DNA of 64,000 nt, from positions 2,674,970 through 2,738,969 of the forward strand of contig NC_049985.1 in assembly GCF_000003815.2 (NCBI RefSeq), written 5' to 3'. Shown here piece by piece: positions 13,088-24,770 of this stretch. Numbering within the stretch: the stretch's first letter is position 1; each line of letters begins with the position of its first letter. Below the pieces are notes generated by a model. It ran no database searches and was not told the DNA's origin. It saw nothing but the letters and a program-made list of their open reading frames with translations. The position numbers and the translations under genes were made by a program. Source of the DNA: Branchiostoma floridae (lineage: Eukaryota > Chordata > Leptocardii > Amphioxiformes > Branchiostomatidae).

Positions 13088-13426
13088 TTAAACAATATCA
13101 AATGATATTATTACAAATTTTTTCAAAATTTCAAAACATCTAAGGTAAGTCCAATCAAGACTACAGGTATATTCTTCCTCAACAAACCAGCCATTGTCTT
13201 GAAGATGATTTGTTGACCGAACCACGTCAAAGTGGTTACTATTACCCCTCAGTTCCACCCTGTTCTCTGCAAACCTTTTAGAAAAAGTCAAAGCACCAAG
13301 ACGTATTGAATGTCTTTGACCTAAGCGATCGTTCCTTGCTATATCTCCAAGATCCATATGTCCTTTTATGCGCAGAGAGAGATTGCAACAGAAATCTATC
13401 TGAACTCGTTTTACACAGATAATCAT
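13088..13426 (-). other. Unrecognised 112-codon open frame
   Basis: The frame runs from ATG to stop without introns. It contains charged stretches such as GDIARNDRLGQRHSIRLG and ends in a hydrophobic tail. The middle looks more protein-like than neighbouring chance frames. It could be a fragment of a mobile-element protein, an exon of an unseen gene, or chance. No family could be assigned. Confidence 0.2.
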
Positions 13427-13739
13427 TATGACCTACATAAAAAAGATAAATTTCGTCAGGCAGCCATTATGATATTGATGGAAAAGGCAAAAGAGGATGA
13501 TGAAGAATGAGATAAATAAATCTTTACTGCCATCAGCAGAAAATGATTAAAGTAGAACACAATCCTGTTGATACGGACCATTTTGCAAAAAGGAGGCAAT
13601 AATCTATTAATAGTTTGTTTCATATAGTATATCTAAGGCCACACCAATTTGATGTGTTGGTTCTTGGATTCTTTAAAGATATGCTTAAATCTAACTAAAA
13701 AAAACAAAGCTTAATGACTCTGCTCATGACATTTGTACA

Positions 13740-14670
13740 GCAGCAGCATGGATGGAATTTTTAAAATCATTTTGCCACTTTAAGGGACAACCTCTTCAAT
13801 TCTGCCACTAGCAGGTTCAAGAAACTGAACTGTCGTGAACTCAACCTACATTTGTGCAGCAACTGTACAGATGAAAATATGGAAATCATTTCAAGGAACA
13901 AACCCTTCAATTCTGTGCACAACAGGGCACACAAGCAGTTGTGCACCTGATTTTTTCTTCAAGAAACAATTGATTCAACTTGGTGTGGCCTCAAACTTAT
14001 AATTTTTGTGCATCCTGCATGGATGCAAAAATGTAAAACATTTTGCTGTGCCATTGACTCTGAAAGACAAACAAGAAGTTGTGCCCTTACTATATTCTTG
14101 ACCCCCTTTTTTTCAAATCAAGTAAGAGGGTTCATCAATTCAAGAAACAATAAATTAAACTGGTGAGGCCTGATCTACTTCTATGCAGCAATGGCAAGGA
14201 CAGAAGAATGTGAATCATTTTGCTCTGCCATTCACTTCCAGGGACAAACTGTTCAATTTTGAGCACAGTGGGAGTCACCAGAAGTTGTGCCCCTAATATC
14301 TCCCGAAAAATTTGTACTTTTCAAGAAACAATTGATTAAGCTGGGGTAGCCTCTATCTACTTTTGTGCAGCAACTGTACGGATAGAAATATGGAAATCAT
14401 TTTCTTCTGCCATTCACTCACAAGGGACAAACTGTTCAATTTTGAGCACAGCAGGAGTCACCTGAAGTTGTGCCCCAAATATTGACATTTGTACTTTTGC
14501 AAGAAACAGTTGATTAAACTGTTCTGGCCTCAACGTACGATATGCATGTACTTCTGTGCAGTAACACAAATGGAAATTTTGTAATCATTTTGGCTCTGCC
14601 ATTCACTCTAAGGGACAAACTGTTCAATTTTGAGCACAGCGGGAGTCACTGAAGTTGTGCCCCTAATATC
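13740..14670. repeat. Tandem array, period about 180-190 bp
   Basis: Repeated modules are 'aagaaacaattgatta.actgg..tggcctc', 'ggacaaactgttcaatttgagcaca' and 'agtcac..gaagttgtgccc'. Four to five units can be counted. The last unit (about 14640-14700) runs straight into block 6, where 'ctaatatcgtccgcctcgcg' replaces the AT-rich equivalent. A transposon-end-like word 'ggccacaccaattt' lies just to the left at 13641. Confidence 0.8.
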
Positions 14671-15190
14671 GTCCGCCTCGCGTGTCCTTCACAGGAAACC
14701 AAGTGAGCACAGAACAAGGGGAAATCTTGTAACCTTCATGGCAATAACTCCGTAAAATCCATCAGCGCCAGGTCCCGGGAATTTTCCACTCCGGGCTCCG
14801 AAGAAAAATAAAATCAATTGGCATTCATGGCTGTTAGGCCATTACGAGATATATCAATAAAAAGGTGCGGAGGAAAAATGACCCAATATTCAGTGTATCT
14901 TCCCCTTTATTGGGGCATGATCGGGCGTGTCAGGAAAATGCCACACCGGGTAATAAAGCTGACGCGGACATTATGTATCTCTCTTTCAAACTTTAAAGGT
15001 TCCGCTGCGCGAAACCAATTTCGGGGCATTACTCGGACTGGTGATCCCATATACATCTGACCGAAAAATGTCATCACGTCAAATGAATAAATCTGCGTCG
15101 GGAAAATGAAACATCGGAAAGCTCTTACATAAACGCTGCTGTTGATGGTAAGAGATGACAGGCCTGTCGTAAAACAAGGGTTCATTAACG
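14660..15190. promoter_or_regulatory. Candidate conserved non-coding block 6
   Basis: A long, complex, repeat-free stretch of mixed composition with words such as AATAAAATCAATTGG and CCATTACGAGATATATCAAT. Frames of 80 and 92 codons overlap on opposite strands. The texture matches the other candidate regulatory blocks. Confidence 0.4.
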
Positions 15191-15590
15191 TAAGAGAACT
15201 TTGGTTTCATTGCTAGAAATGTAATTATTATGTTTTCCTCAAGAGGACATCTCTACGTATGTCGTAATTTCTTAAAGACATCTTTTTTTCTATATGCAGT
15301 ATATACTAGTAAAGATTTGCTCAATACATTTCTATCATCATTCCAGATGCCATCTATTTATTGAAAATATTGATTTGCACTCCTTAATTCTTGCATACAT
15401 AAATCAAACCATCAGAATATAATTGATATAACCCTTTCCAATTCAATATTCAAAAATGCAAGTCCTATACAGCTCTTCAAATTTTGCTCCTTTACTAGTT
15501 TAGATCATTTCTTTTGTTAAGAAAACATTTTGATAATCTCACCATGTTTGGTTCTTTGGATAATCTTCGATTGTTAAAGAAAGTATCTCC
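15190..15590. other. AT-rich DNA, no feature seen
   Basis: No exon, repeat family or RNA gene was recognised. Confidence 0.5.
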
Positions 15591-16215
15591 CTAAAGACAA
15601 ATCTTCCTTTTACATTTGAAATGTCACTTTAGTCCCCCAATTGCAAAGAATGCACAGCAAATCTTTTGACAGTTGCTCTACATCTAGTTCTTTATGGTTC
15701 CTCTGTCAAGGTAACATTTCTTGGTAATTTCTTGGTACCATTTCTCGGTAATATTGTCCCTGATTGAAGGCATCAGATGTCACAATTTGGTCCTCTTTTT
15801 GTGTATATTAAATGAACACGAAATCCTTTGACAGATAGAGAGATTTTGCTCGACGTTACACACATTTAGTTCTTGTCAGAGTAACATTCCGATTAGCTTA
15901 CAATCATTTATGACTTTAATTCCTTATCATTTCAGATGTCACAATTTGGTCCTCTTTTTTCTACAAATGAAAACGAAATCCTTTGACAGATACAGAGATT
16001 TTGCTTGACGTTACACAAGTTTAGTTCTTGATGGTCCCCTTGTCAGAGTAACATTCCGATTATCTTACAATCATTTATGACTTTAATTCCTTATCTTCAG
16101 ATGTCATAATCTTCTTTTTCTATAAATGAACATGAAATCCTTTGACAGATACAGAGATTTTGCTCAACGTTACACACGTTTAGTTCTTGATGGTCCCCTT
16201 GTCAGAGAAACATTC
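15590..16215. repeat. Tandem array abutting block 7
   Basis: Three to four units with 'cagatgtcacaatttggtcctcttttt', 'aaatcctttgacagat' and 'gtcagagtaacattccgatta'. The right-most unit ends inside block 7, where 'cattccgataatcctccatcgcccgcc' continues as unique DNA. Confidence 0.8.
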
Positions 16216-16500
16216 CGATAATCCTCCATCGCCCGCCGGGAAACTCATTCGGTGACTTCTGCTCAACCCAAGTGGAAATGTCAACGAATCTGCGACATGA
16301 ATCCGGCAAGCGAAACCAAAACGTCCCAGGATATAACTGGGCACTGATAATGTCAACGTGCCGAGAACATAAATTCTCCAGGCGGAATGAAAACCTCCCC
16401 GAACGTTAACCGGAGCGGCCACATGGGCAGCCAATGGCACGATCAGCTCCATTTTTCAAAATCTCCCATCCTGACAGGTCGCGAGAATTGCCTACCTCAG
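16190..16500. promoter_or_regulatory. Candidate conserved non-coding block 7
   Basis: A GC-rich unique block. The 90-codon - strand frame at 16180-16452 is not recognisable and shares its DNA with a + frame. Probably non-coding. Confidence 0.3.
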
Positions 16501-17400
16501 TTTCAATTCTTTTGTGTAATGTGGAAATTTTCACATAAGGAGAACTTGAAACATTCAAATTATCAAAGTCAGTGAACTAGACTAAGTCATTTATAGCCTA
16601 TTTTAGTATCTATTGTACACTGTAGCAAGAAAAGAATGTTTTCATAAGACTGCACAAAGTAGGGATACAAATAGACTGACTGAGGTATTTGTCTTGAATT
16701 TGAAATGTCAAAACTAAGAATTAACCATTTGATATCCTTATAGATACAGATGTAACATTTAATGTAATTCCAAAGTGACATGCCACACAACTTATAGTTA
16801 TTCCCAGTGACAAGTGATAAGTGGATGTTGTTTTTGTTAAAGAGAAACATCAGCACAAGACAATTATAATTGTTTCCATTTAAGTTCTGGCTGAGCTCCA
16901 AAGTTTTCAATTCATAAGTCTTAACTTCACTCACTGCATGAAACGTTATCATTGCGAGAGGAATATAATAGACTTACTGCCTGGAAGTGATAAATGAAGA
17001 GTGGAGAGTATCAAAGCACAGTTTGGGGTAATAAGTGTACATGACATTGTATTTACATATCTCTGTTTGCAATATGAAACCTAGATATTCTTTTACCACT
17101 CCGAATACAGTGACAGCATGTATACAGTGGCTGTATCGCCTGGCTGCACATCGGCTTCAAAATCTTTTGATGTCCACACAGTTATCAAATGTGAGCTCAA
17201 CTTGGACACAAGATACAAGTACATAAAAAGTCCCTAGAGTGACCTCTATATATAGACACATGTAGCATTACCTTTAAAATCCTCAGAGCTACTTTCTTAA
17301 ATTCTGACTGACTGGAAGGGTCACAAGCATTGTGGGTCAGGGGGTGAAGTCTGCCGTCTCTGATTGCCTTGTTTTCAAAATCATTGCTTGTCTTCACCCT
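16500..17400. other. AT-rich DNA, no gene seen
   Basis: Contains a 121-codon - frame at 16587-16952 with the high Asn/Ile/Tyr content expected of chance translation of AT-rich DNA. No recognisable domain. Confidence 0.45.
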
Positions 17401-17690
17401 CTATCAACCAAGGTCTAACAACCCGGCAACAGTGTCAACCCAATACCCGAAATTGGCAACATGAGAATAATCCATATGGCCAGTTTGGAGGAAAGTAGGT
17501 CAGATCAATTTTACGACATGAAATGGACAAATTACATCTTTTACAGTGTGCCATTTCCTCCGTACAAATATCTGTGGATAGAGAAAGCCTTCGGATTGGT
17601 CTAATCATTTCCGATACGTCTCGATTTCCAATCTTCTAACAATTCTGTGCAATCATTTGGAACCTTGTCTCTTTGACTGAAATATGCCTA
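17400..17690. promoter_or_regulatory. Candidate conserved non-coding block 8
   Basis: Complex, repeat-free sequence including GGATTGGTCTAATCATTTCC (CCAAT-like and TAATC-type words). No coding reading. Inferred from texture only. Confidence 0.3.
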
Positions 17691-18034
17691 ATATTGATTT
17701 TGTCATTCAGAGTTTTTTTGGGGGTGAATCTTTTGATTACCATGTGGTCACAGCCAAACAATTGCTGCTGTAGACTATTTTGACTATTGTACAGATCTGT
17801 TTTCTAGTGGTTGGTCTGCTCCCTTTGACAATAGTATCAATAACATTTTTTTGTACAGAACTGTATTGAGGGGATATAGTAAGGTTCTTTAGGCACAACC
17901 AGGGATACATACTTCCAACATTTCGGTGTCTGTCAGACACCATCATCAGGGTTATGGCTGGGACGGCATTCTCCCTGCTGCATCGCCACCTACATCGACT
18001 AAAAGTAGCAGCGAGAATCGTATCCAGCCATTCT

Positions 18035-18140
18035 AACCCTGATGCTTTCTCTTCTTAGCACTATAAGCACTAATGAGGAAGAGTATGGGAGTTGAACACA
18101 CATCACTACCAGTGGACTAGTCCCCTGGCTTTACAAGTGT
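18035..18140 (+). mobile_element. SINE 3' remnant
   Basis: Sequence 'ttctcttcttagcac...gaagagtatgggagttga' resembles the 3' part of the tRNA-type element at 37990-38165 ('tttctctgcttagcac...agagtatggaagttga'). Upstream parts are missing or unrecognisable. Confidence 0.4.
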
Positions 18141-18239
18141 GTGGCCCAAGGGCTACAGAAATGGAGATGGGCACCACACCTAAGCATCTGTTACAGATGT
18201 ATGCGCAACTTTTTTTTCAGTGCTGCTACAAGCAAGACT

Positions 18240-18650
18240 TGAGAAATGTGAAATGTGTTCCATGTAAGGATGGTGAGACTGAATCTGAATTATTACACAT
18301 ATAAAGTCTGCCATCAGTTTCAAATGCCATCTGAGAGTCATTTAGAAAATCCAAAAACATCTCAATGTCTTATAGTTATCTTTCAGCAGAACTGAAGGTC
18401 ATTTGGTGAATTTTGACGGAAGATTTAACAAACATCTGAATCTGGGCATCTATAAAATGATTTGTCACAATCTTTGACATTAGAAACACAGTCAGTTAGA
18501 TTCAAGTACTCCTCCTTGCCTCCTGTGTGTATCTGGACTGCTTGGAAAACTTTCTGCTAAGAAATATCCATGAAGATAAACTGGCATGGCCTCAAATTAG
18601 TACAAACAAGACGAAATGTGAAAAAAAAAAATGTGTTCCATGTAACTGTC
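18240..18650. repeat. Two-copy local repeat
   Basis: GAAATGTG...ATGTGTTCCATGTAA appears near 18243 and again near 18614, about 370 bp apart, with weakly similar DNA between. The right copy leads into block 9. Confidence 0.45.
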
Positions 18651-18990
18651 CATTCAGATCCAATCCAGGCTCTCTTACAAAGGCCAGAATAAACTCCCCC
18701 AACACTTATAGCAGCTGCCACAGATAAATATGCCACCGACCGACAAATTTACCGTCCCACGGTGTGGGGGTGAATTTTTACATTTGGCAGTTCGAGCAGT
18801 TGACACCAGTTTTGTCTATTGATTTCCATTTGGGGCCGTGTATAATTTATATTCCGGAGATGCAGAATTGAATTATTGTTCTTCCCTTAATCCTGCAAAT
18901 GATGACAGAGGCCTTTGGGCGGGGACCAAATGGGGTTGGGGGACATTTGGAAAGAAATCTGGGACTTAAAAATGGACCATCTCGGAAGAC
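18640..18990. promoter_or_regulatory. Candidate conserved non-coding block 9
   Basis: A GC-richer unique block with a Sox-like ATTATTGTTC near 18873 and TTAATCC near 18887. Non-coding by inspection; regulatory role inferred. Confidence 0.35.
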
Positions 18991-19258
18991 ATATACATCT
19001 AAATGGTCATCCGTTTAAAACTTTGGCTCAACTTTGCCTCAGGAAAGGAGAGGGTACCACACATGATTGTGTAATTTTAGTATTAGTTAAGATTAACGAA
19101 CATAAAGGTAAAGGTGAAAACAGTAAACTTTAAGGTAGTCTGAAATCCTTTTGGAGGCCGTAGGGGCAGTTAATCCACCAGGTCTAGTTAGGTCACTGTA
19201 TTAGAAGGCGGAGCCCATACCTCTCCTTACATCACCTTTACTTCCCCAACTGAAGTCA

Positions 19259-19375
19259 TAGCTTGGTATCCAGCCATGTTATGGCTCCCGAGTCTCTTAT
19301 GTCCTCTCCCTGTATTTGCAGAGAGGATAGAAGAGACTCGGGAGCTATAATATGGCTGGATACTGGGCTACCAAA
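19259..19375. mobile_element. Fold-back MITE with GGTATCCAGCC ends
   Basis: The left arm (TATCCAGCCATGTTATGGCT then CCGAGTCTCTT) pairs with the right arm (AAGAGACTCGGGAGC then ATATGGCTGGATAC). A truncated copy of the same end family, with CCTGGTATCCAGCCGCATTA, lies at the right edge of the window (63967-63986). Confidence 0.65.
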
Positions 19376-19379
19376 GTCA

Positions 19380-19540
19380 GGCACCCATTTTACACAGAAA
19401 GGAAAGTCTTGTAAAGTGCCTTTCCCAACGACACAACGTCCAGCCAGATATGCCAAGAATCGACCCCGGGCCTGTGACCTCTCAATATTGAGTTCTCTAG
19501 CCTAAGCCACTTGGCCAGTTGATGCCACATAACAAACGTA
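19380..19540 (-). mobile_element. tRNA-derived SINE fragment
   Basis: Read on the - strand it shows the SINE body word CTTTCCTTTCTGTGTAAAAT and 'gggaaaggcactttacaagac', matching the SINE at 19925-20440. Box B is degraded. Confidence 0.5.
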
Positions 19541-19924
19541 ACCAAATGTTTAAGAACTTTGTGATAAAACAAATAAGACATTGACAAATAAAGGAGTGAA
19601 ACTTTTGGAATGTCCAAACCAGTGCCAAGGTCAGACAAACAAGTTGTCCTTAGGTCAAGGAGATGACAATTACCAAGTATCAACAATATCCACCCAGGCC
19701 TTCTTGAGTTGACAGACAGACAGACAGACGGACGGACCGACCGATGGACAGACACTTACTCTGGATATGCAGCTGTGTGATCAGTTCACTATTTAATAAT
19801 GTTACATGTTTTTTCGTGTTTTAACTACTAGTAAGTTTGTTTTGATGCTCAATGAAACTTTTTGTAATTTGCACAATCAAGAGCCCAACAATTTTTTGCA
19901 GCCAATCAGTTAGTCTGAAGTGGG

Positions 19925-20440
19925 ACTGCATAGCACAGTGGTATTGTGTTCGGCCCGTGACCAAGAGGTTGTGGGTTCGAATCCAGCTGCGTGTCACCGG
20001 TCTTGTGTCCTTGGGAAAGGCACTTTACACGACTTTCCTCACTTTACTCAGGTAAAAATGAGTACCTAGCTTCGGCTATAGGGGCCGTCCCTCAGATAGG
20101 ACGTTAAATGGAGGTCCTGTGTCTGGGGAGAGCCATACCCCAGGCACGTTAAAGAACCCGCCACACGTGCGATGGTGCGGTGTGAGTGGTCCAAAACCTA
20201 CAGTACCTTGGCCGCACCTGGGGCAATTGCTGTCGTATTGAGGTCACCTGAGTGGCTCCAGACACTTGCGACAGTCCAGACAGCTCGCTCCAGACACTTG
20301 CGACAGTCGTATTGAGGTCACCTGAGTGGCGCCGAATGGCAGCTTGCTCCAGACCCTTGCGATTTAGCCCCGCCCATTGTAAGTTCCTCGCAATTCAGCC
20401 CCTGGCTGCAAAGAGTGAGTAGTCGGCCCACCCAATAACC
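19925..20440 (+). mobile_element. Long tRNA-derived SINE
   Basis: The head is tRNA-like: A-box-like 'tagcacagtggtattg', then a perfect B box GGTTCGAATCC at 19974-19984. The body follows with 'gggaaaggcactttacacga', 'ataggacgttaaatggaggt', 'cacgttaaagaaccc' and a tail ending 'ccctggctgcaaagagtgag'. An internal partial duplication lies at about 20250-20320. Related copies: 34620-34820, 35400-35600 and 44015-44497 on the - strand; 46020-46570 on the + strand. It would be transcribed by RNA polymerase III and mobilised by a LINE; this copy encodes nothing. Confidence 0.8.
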
Positions 20441-20940
20441 CAATAACAATGATACCCATCTGTAATCTACAGAACATTTCAGTAACAGTGAGCAAACGTA
20501 CAGCGCCACTGACCCCCTTTTCCCTCTTGCTCAATACAGAGATACATGTGGAGAATTCAATACACCTAATATATCATCATGACAAATGGAACGCCTGCCA
20601 AAAACTGCAATCATCCATCAACCAAAGAAACAGCACACAGTTATCCACCCGCCCGCCTGCCCTTCGATTCAGCATCTCTGTCAGGGGAGTTCTTTTCTCT
20701 CACTGCCTGGGCGTAAAGATTTTACAGCGGGACAGAAGTCAAGTACACTGCGGGAGAGGAAGATGCGTTGTTTGGTCATTAATCACGGAGCATTTGTTTG
20801 ATAACAAAACTGGGACGTCGTTTGGAACTAAGGGATTAGAGACAACAAGCTGTTCAGCACCATGCATCCCACCACCAGAAGTCACCTTTGTTTGGCAAGT
20901 GTAAAGCATAAACCATTAGAGACAGTTTTATCTTGCAGCA
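20440..20940. promoter_or_regulatory. Candidate conserved non-coding block 10
   Basis: Contains the longest frame of the window (151 codons, 20449-20904), which matches no protein I know and overlaps a second frame. The composition is complex and GC-richer than the array to the right. Its right edge ('gagacagttttatcttgcagcaagaataatgg') is the seed-like first unit of that array. Confidence 0.3.
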
Positions 20941-22690
20941 AGAATAATGGAGACAAGTTTTTCTGGCCTGACAAGTACCTCAGATGAGTGTCAACTTAAC
21001 TTAATATAGCCTATTTGACTGACCCAAAAATTTAGACTCATGTTATCATTGATAACGTCTCTATCCCCCTAAAAAAATCTGCTTGCTTGACTGCTATCAT
21101 ACCACCCCTTACTAATAAATGTTCTGGCGAGAATCTGGCAATTACCTGATTACCATCAATGAGTGAGCATAACCGATATTTAAATATAGAAATTTAGATT
21201 AATGTAATTATACTGTTTCTACATCTCTTAACAAAATTACCTGCTTGCTTGCTTGCTATCATACCACCTCTAAATAAATCTTCTAGGGAGAATCTGGCAG
21301 GCACTTGACGAGTGTCGAGCATAACCAATAGACAGTTTAACTGAGCAGAAGTTTAAACTAATGTTAAGTTATTATATCTACATTGCCAAAAAAATAATCT
21401 GTTTGCTTGCTTAATCACTGTTACCATACCACCTCTTACCATTACGATCTTGTAGCAAGAATAATGTTTTTTCCAAGAATCAAGCAACCACCTCTACTTG
21501 ACGAGCGAGCATATCAACGAGACAGTTTGACGGAGCAGAAGTTTAAATTAATGTTAATGTCATCATATCTATATTGCTAAAAATAATCTGTTTGCTCGCT
21601 TAACCACTGGTATTATAATTGTACACCTATTGTTGCTAATAAATCTTCCGGCAAAAATCAGGCAACCACCTCCACTTGACGAGTGTCGAGCATAACCAAT
21701 AAACTGTTTGACTGAGCAGAAGTTTAAATTGATGTTATCGCATCTACATTGCATATCCCTCAATGTAATATAATCTATTTACTCAATCAATGTTTTTATA
21801 TCACCTCTTACGATTGAATCTTGCAACAAGAATAACGTTTTTCCAAGAATCAGGCAACCACGTCCACTTGACGAGCGAGCACATCCTATAGAGACAGTTT
21901 GACGAAGCCAAAGTTTGAATTAATGTAACTTATCATATCTATATTGCTAAAAATAATCTATTTGCTTGCTTAACCACTGGTATTTCAATTGTACACCTTT
22001 TGCTAATAAATCTTCTGGCGAGAACCTGGCAACCACCCCTGCTTTTTTCATGAGTGAGCATAACCGATAGACTGTTTGACTGAGCAGAAGTTTAAATTGA
22101 TGTTATCGCATCTATATTGCATATCCCTCAATGTAATATAATCTATTTACTCAATCAATGTTTTTATATCACCTCTTATGATTGAATCTTGCAATAAGAA
22201 TAATGTTTTTTCCAAGAATCAAGCAACCACCTCCACTTGATGAGCGAGCACATCCTAGAGCCAGTTTGACTAAGCAGAAGTTTAAATTAATGTTAACTTA
22301 CCATATCTATATTGCTAAAAATAATCTATTTGCTTGCTTAACCACTGGTATCATAACTGTATATACACCTTTTGCTAATAAATCTTCTGGCAAGAATCTG
22401 GCAACCACCTCTGTTTTTTTATGAGTGAGCATAACCGATAGACTGTTTGACTGAGCAGAAGTTTACATTGATGTTATAACATCTATACATGTATATCACT
22501 CAAAATCTAATCTATTTGCTTGCTTAATCAATGTTATTATACCACCTCATACAAATGAGTCTAGCAGCAAGATTAACAGAAAGATGTTTTTCAAAGAATC
22601 TGGCAACCACCACTGCTTGACGAGCGAGCACATCCCAGAGACAGTTTGACGGAGCCGAAGTTTTGACTTTGATGAAATGGTGCTTGGATT
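20930..22690. repeat. Tandem array of two alternating subunits
   Basis: Modules recur: 'tcttgcaacaagaataa..ttttccaagaatcaggcaaccacc', 'cttgacgagcgagcacatcc', 'gacagtttgactgagcagaagttta' and 'gctaaaaataatct.tttgcttgctta'. Basic spacing is about 170-190 bp, with a higher-order pair near 370 bp (compare 21720-22050 with 22080-22400). The array is bounded by block 10 on the left and block 11 on the right, and both borders are array-like. Confidence 0.85.
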
Positions 22691-23010
22691 GCTTTTCCTT
22701 CCCCGTGAAAGGCAGGGTGGGGGTCCCTGTCCCACATCGTACATCACTCCCAGGAATAGTTAGAATTAATGCTTCCCAATCTCCAACCCACTGGCCTTTG
22801 TCAGGAGCAGACCATGCGGAAGGGGAGGTGTGACAACGTTCCAACTGTAGCAATTATTCGCACTGCTAATGCTGACCCCTCCGCAAACGTCTGGGTCAGC
22901 CTCCCCGACTTCGGGAGTCTCTCGTCTCCGGGGAGATGCCACGAGAGCAAGAAATTAAAATCAATAGTCCTTGTCAGGAGGTTAACAGGACTGGGATAAC
23001 GTCTTGAAGA
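22600..23010. promoter_or_regulatory. Candidate conserved non-coding block 11
   Basis: GC-rich unique DNA between two arrays. Its left edge is the GC-rich version of the left array unit (GACGAGCGAGCACATCCCAG, GACGGAGCCGAAGTTTTGAC). Its right edge ('ggactgggataacgtcttga') starts the right array. Several overlapping 66-109 codon frames are probably not genes. Confidence 0.35.
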
Positions 23011-23912
23011 CGTGGAAGGGAATCCCTGCACGGTGGGTGAGCAGCAAGAGACTCTTTGAGATATTATGTACCGCAGACACACTGTAAGAAGTTTTCATAT
23101 ATCATAAGAACACACCCATTCAATTTGGTCATTCTCTGGTTTAAAGGAACTATGTTGTAATGAAAAATCACCATCAGAAAACAAAGTAAAATGTTCCTCA
23201 GAGGGCACCTGGGTTTTAGCCTGATTTCTTAGACGTTGTGGCTGCCTGTGGTAAACAGAAAATTGGCTACAGAAACCCATCCGACCCCAAGCCAGTCTTA
23301 CACAAGAACCTTGTACATGTAGCTTATAACTCCTTTACCTATCATTGAAATAAGTCTAACCTGCAGGACTTGAAGACATGTAACTACACATGTGCATCAA
23401 CAAAACAGGACTGGGATAACGTCTTGAAGACTTGGAAGGGAATCCTTGCACGGTGGCCATGGGTGAGCAGCAACAGACTCCTTGTGATACCTGAAGACGC
23501 ACAGTAGGAAATTTTCATCTATCACAAGGACACACCCATTCAATCTGATCCCTCAGGGATTTAAAGGAACTATGCTGTGATATAAAATTAACATGAAGAC
23601 AAAGTCTTAGACATTAGAGGAAAGTCTTTAGATGGATACAAACAGTTTCAGGGTGGGCACATGTATAATATATATAGTTTTTCTATCAGTTTTCAGTTAT
23701 CATCTTGTCCTCTTGATAAAATTTTATAATCCAACAGACTCCTTGAGATACCTCAGATGCAGTAGGAAGTTTTCATCTACCACAAGGCCACACCCATTCA
23801 ATTTGCTTGTTCTCTGATTCAAATGAACAATATACTGCAATGAAAAATCACCATGAAAACTAAGTTTCAGGAATTTTGTCTTAACACAGTTTCAGGTCCG
23901 GAATGAAACTTG

Positions 23913-23950
23913 ATATGGTTACCCTGTGGATAAAGGTGAATTACAATGTA
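23913..23950. mobile_element. Half copy of the fold-back MITE
   Basis: GGTTACCCTGTGGATAAAGG followed by TGAA matches the right end of the elements at 7804-8025 and 48983-49180. The left half is absent. Confidence 0.5.
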
Positions 23951-23964
23951 CATGTAGCGTTAAC

Positions 23965-24176
23965 CAGGGTTGTAGCCAGCACCCGTCCTTCCGTCCTTTG
24001 ACGGAATTTTGCAGCTGGGGACAGAAAAAAATGTTGCCCATTCCGTCCTCTGTGAGCAAAATTTAACCCTCAAAATTTTTCCTTGGAGCATGCCCCCAGA
24101 CCCCCCTAGAAACGCTGTGCCAAAGCCATCAAAAATCGAGGGGACGGAAAATGATTTCTGGCTGGCTACAACCCTG
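23965..24176. mobile_element. hAT-type MITE with perfect 8-bp target duplication
   Basis: The 212-bp segment starts CAGGGTTGTAGCCAGC and ends GCTGGCTACAACCCTG, a perfect 16-bp inverted repeat. GCGTTAAC at 23957-23964 is repeated at 24177-24184. CAGGG ends with an 8-bp duplication are the hallmark of hAT elements. No transposase is present, so it is non-autonomous. Confidence 0.9.
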
Positions 24177-24559
24177 GCGTTAACGTCTTGAAGAGCTGGA
24201 AGGGAATCCCTGCACGGTGGATGATCAGCAACAGACTCCTTGTGATACCTGAAGACACAGTAGCAAGTTTTCTTCTATCACGAGGCCACACCCATTCAAT
24301 TTGGTCATTCTCTGGTTTAAAAGAACTATATGCTGTGATGAAAAATCAACATAAAGACAAAGTCTCAGACTTTAGAGGGGAGTCTTTACATGGGTACACA
24401 CAATGTCAAGGAGGGAAATATATTTATTGCCATACTTTTGTCCTGTCAATAAAGACTTCTTCTTTATTAGTTAGTTTTCCTCTCAGTTTTCAGTTTTCAT
24501 TCTGTTCTGTTGCTGAAAGTTTATTTTAAAAATCCATGAACTCAAAATTGAATTCCATA

Positions 24560-24770
24560 CACTCAAACCTGCCCATAAAGACCACTCATCAGGGGACATC
24601 TAAAATCTTATCTACATGTATGCGGACAGGTGGTCACAATAGACAGGGGCCTTAATGCTTGCATCAATGGGGAAAATTATCCAGAAAGTGACCTCTAAAA
24701 AGTGGTCACAATGCAAGCTCCATAATGGCCGGGTGGTCCTCCTACAGAGGTGGTCCCATTTCTTCCATTA
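24560..24770. repeat. Dispersed 'ggtggtcac' repeat fragment
   Basis: Words such as 'cataaagaccactcatcagggg', 'gtggtcacaatagacagg' and 'gtggtcctc' recur near 34940-35300 and 43050-43140. A dispersed non-coding family is likely. Confidence 0.45.

Larger units (their letters stand above)
22980..24560. repeat. Tandem array, period about 400 bp
   Basis: Units with ATAACGTCTTGAAGACGTGG, 'aagggaatccctgcacggtgg' and 'acacccattcaatttggtca' start near 22985, 23407 and 24181, with a partial unit near 23735. A fold-back half element and a hAT-type MITE interrupt the last junction. Confidence 0.8.

Noticed and set aside
19974-19984. Possible tRNA genes at B-box matches (also 34754, 38047, 40967, 44432)
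   Set aside because: Each B box is attached to a SINE body, cloverleaf pairing is not maintained, and copies share the same 3' body.
20449-20904. Longest frame in the window (151 codons, +)
   Set aside because: No recognisable domain, composition unlike a conserved protein, overlaps another frame, lies in a GC-richer non-coding-like block.
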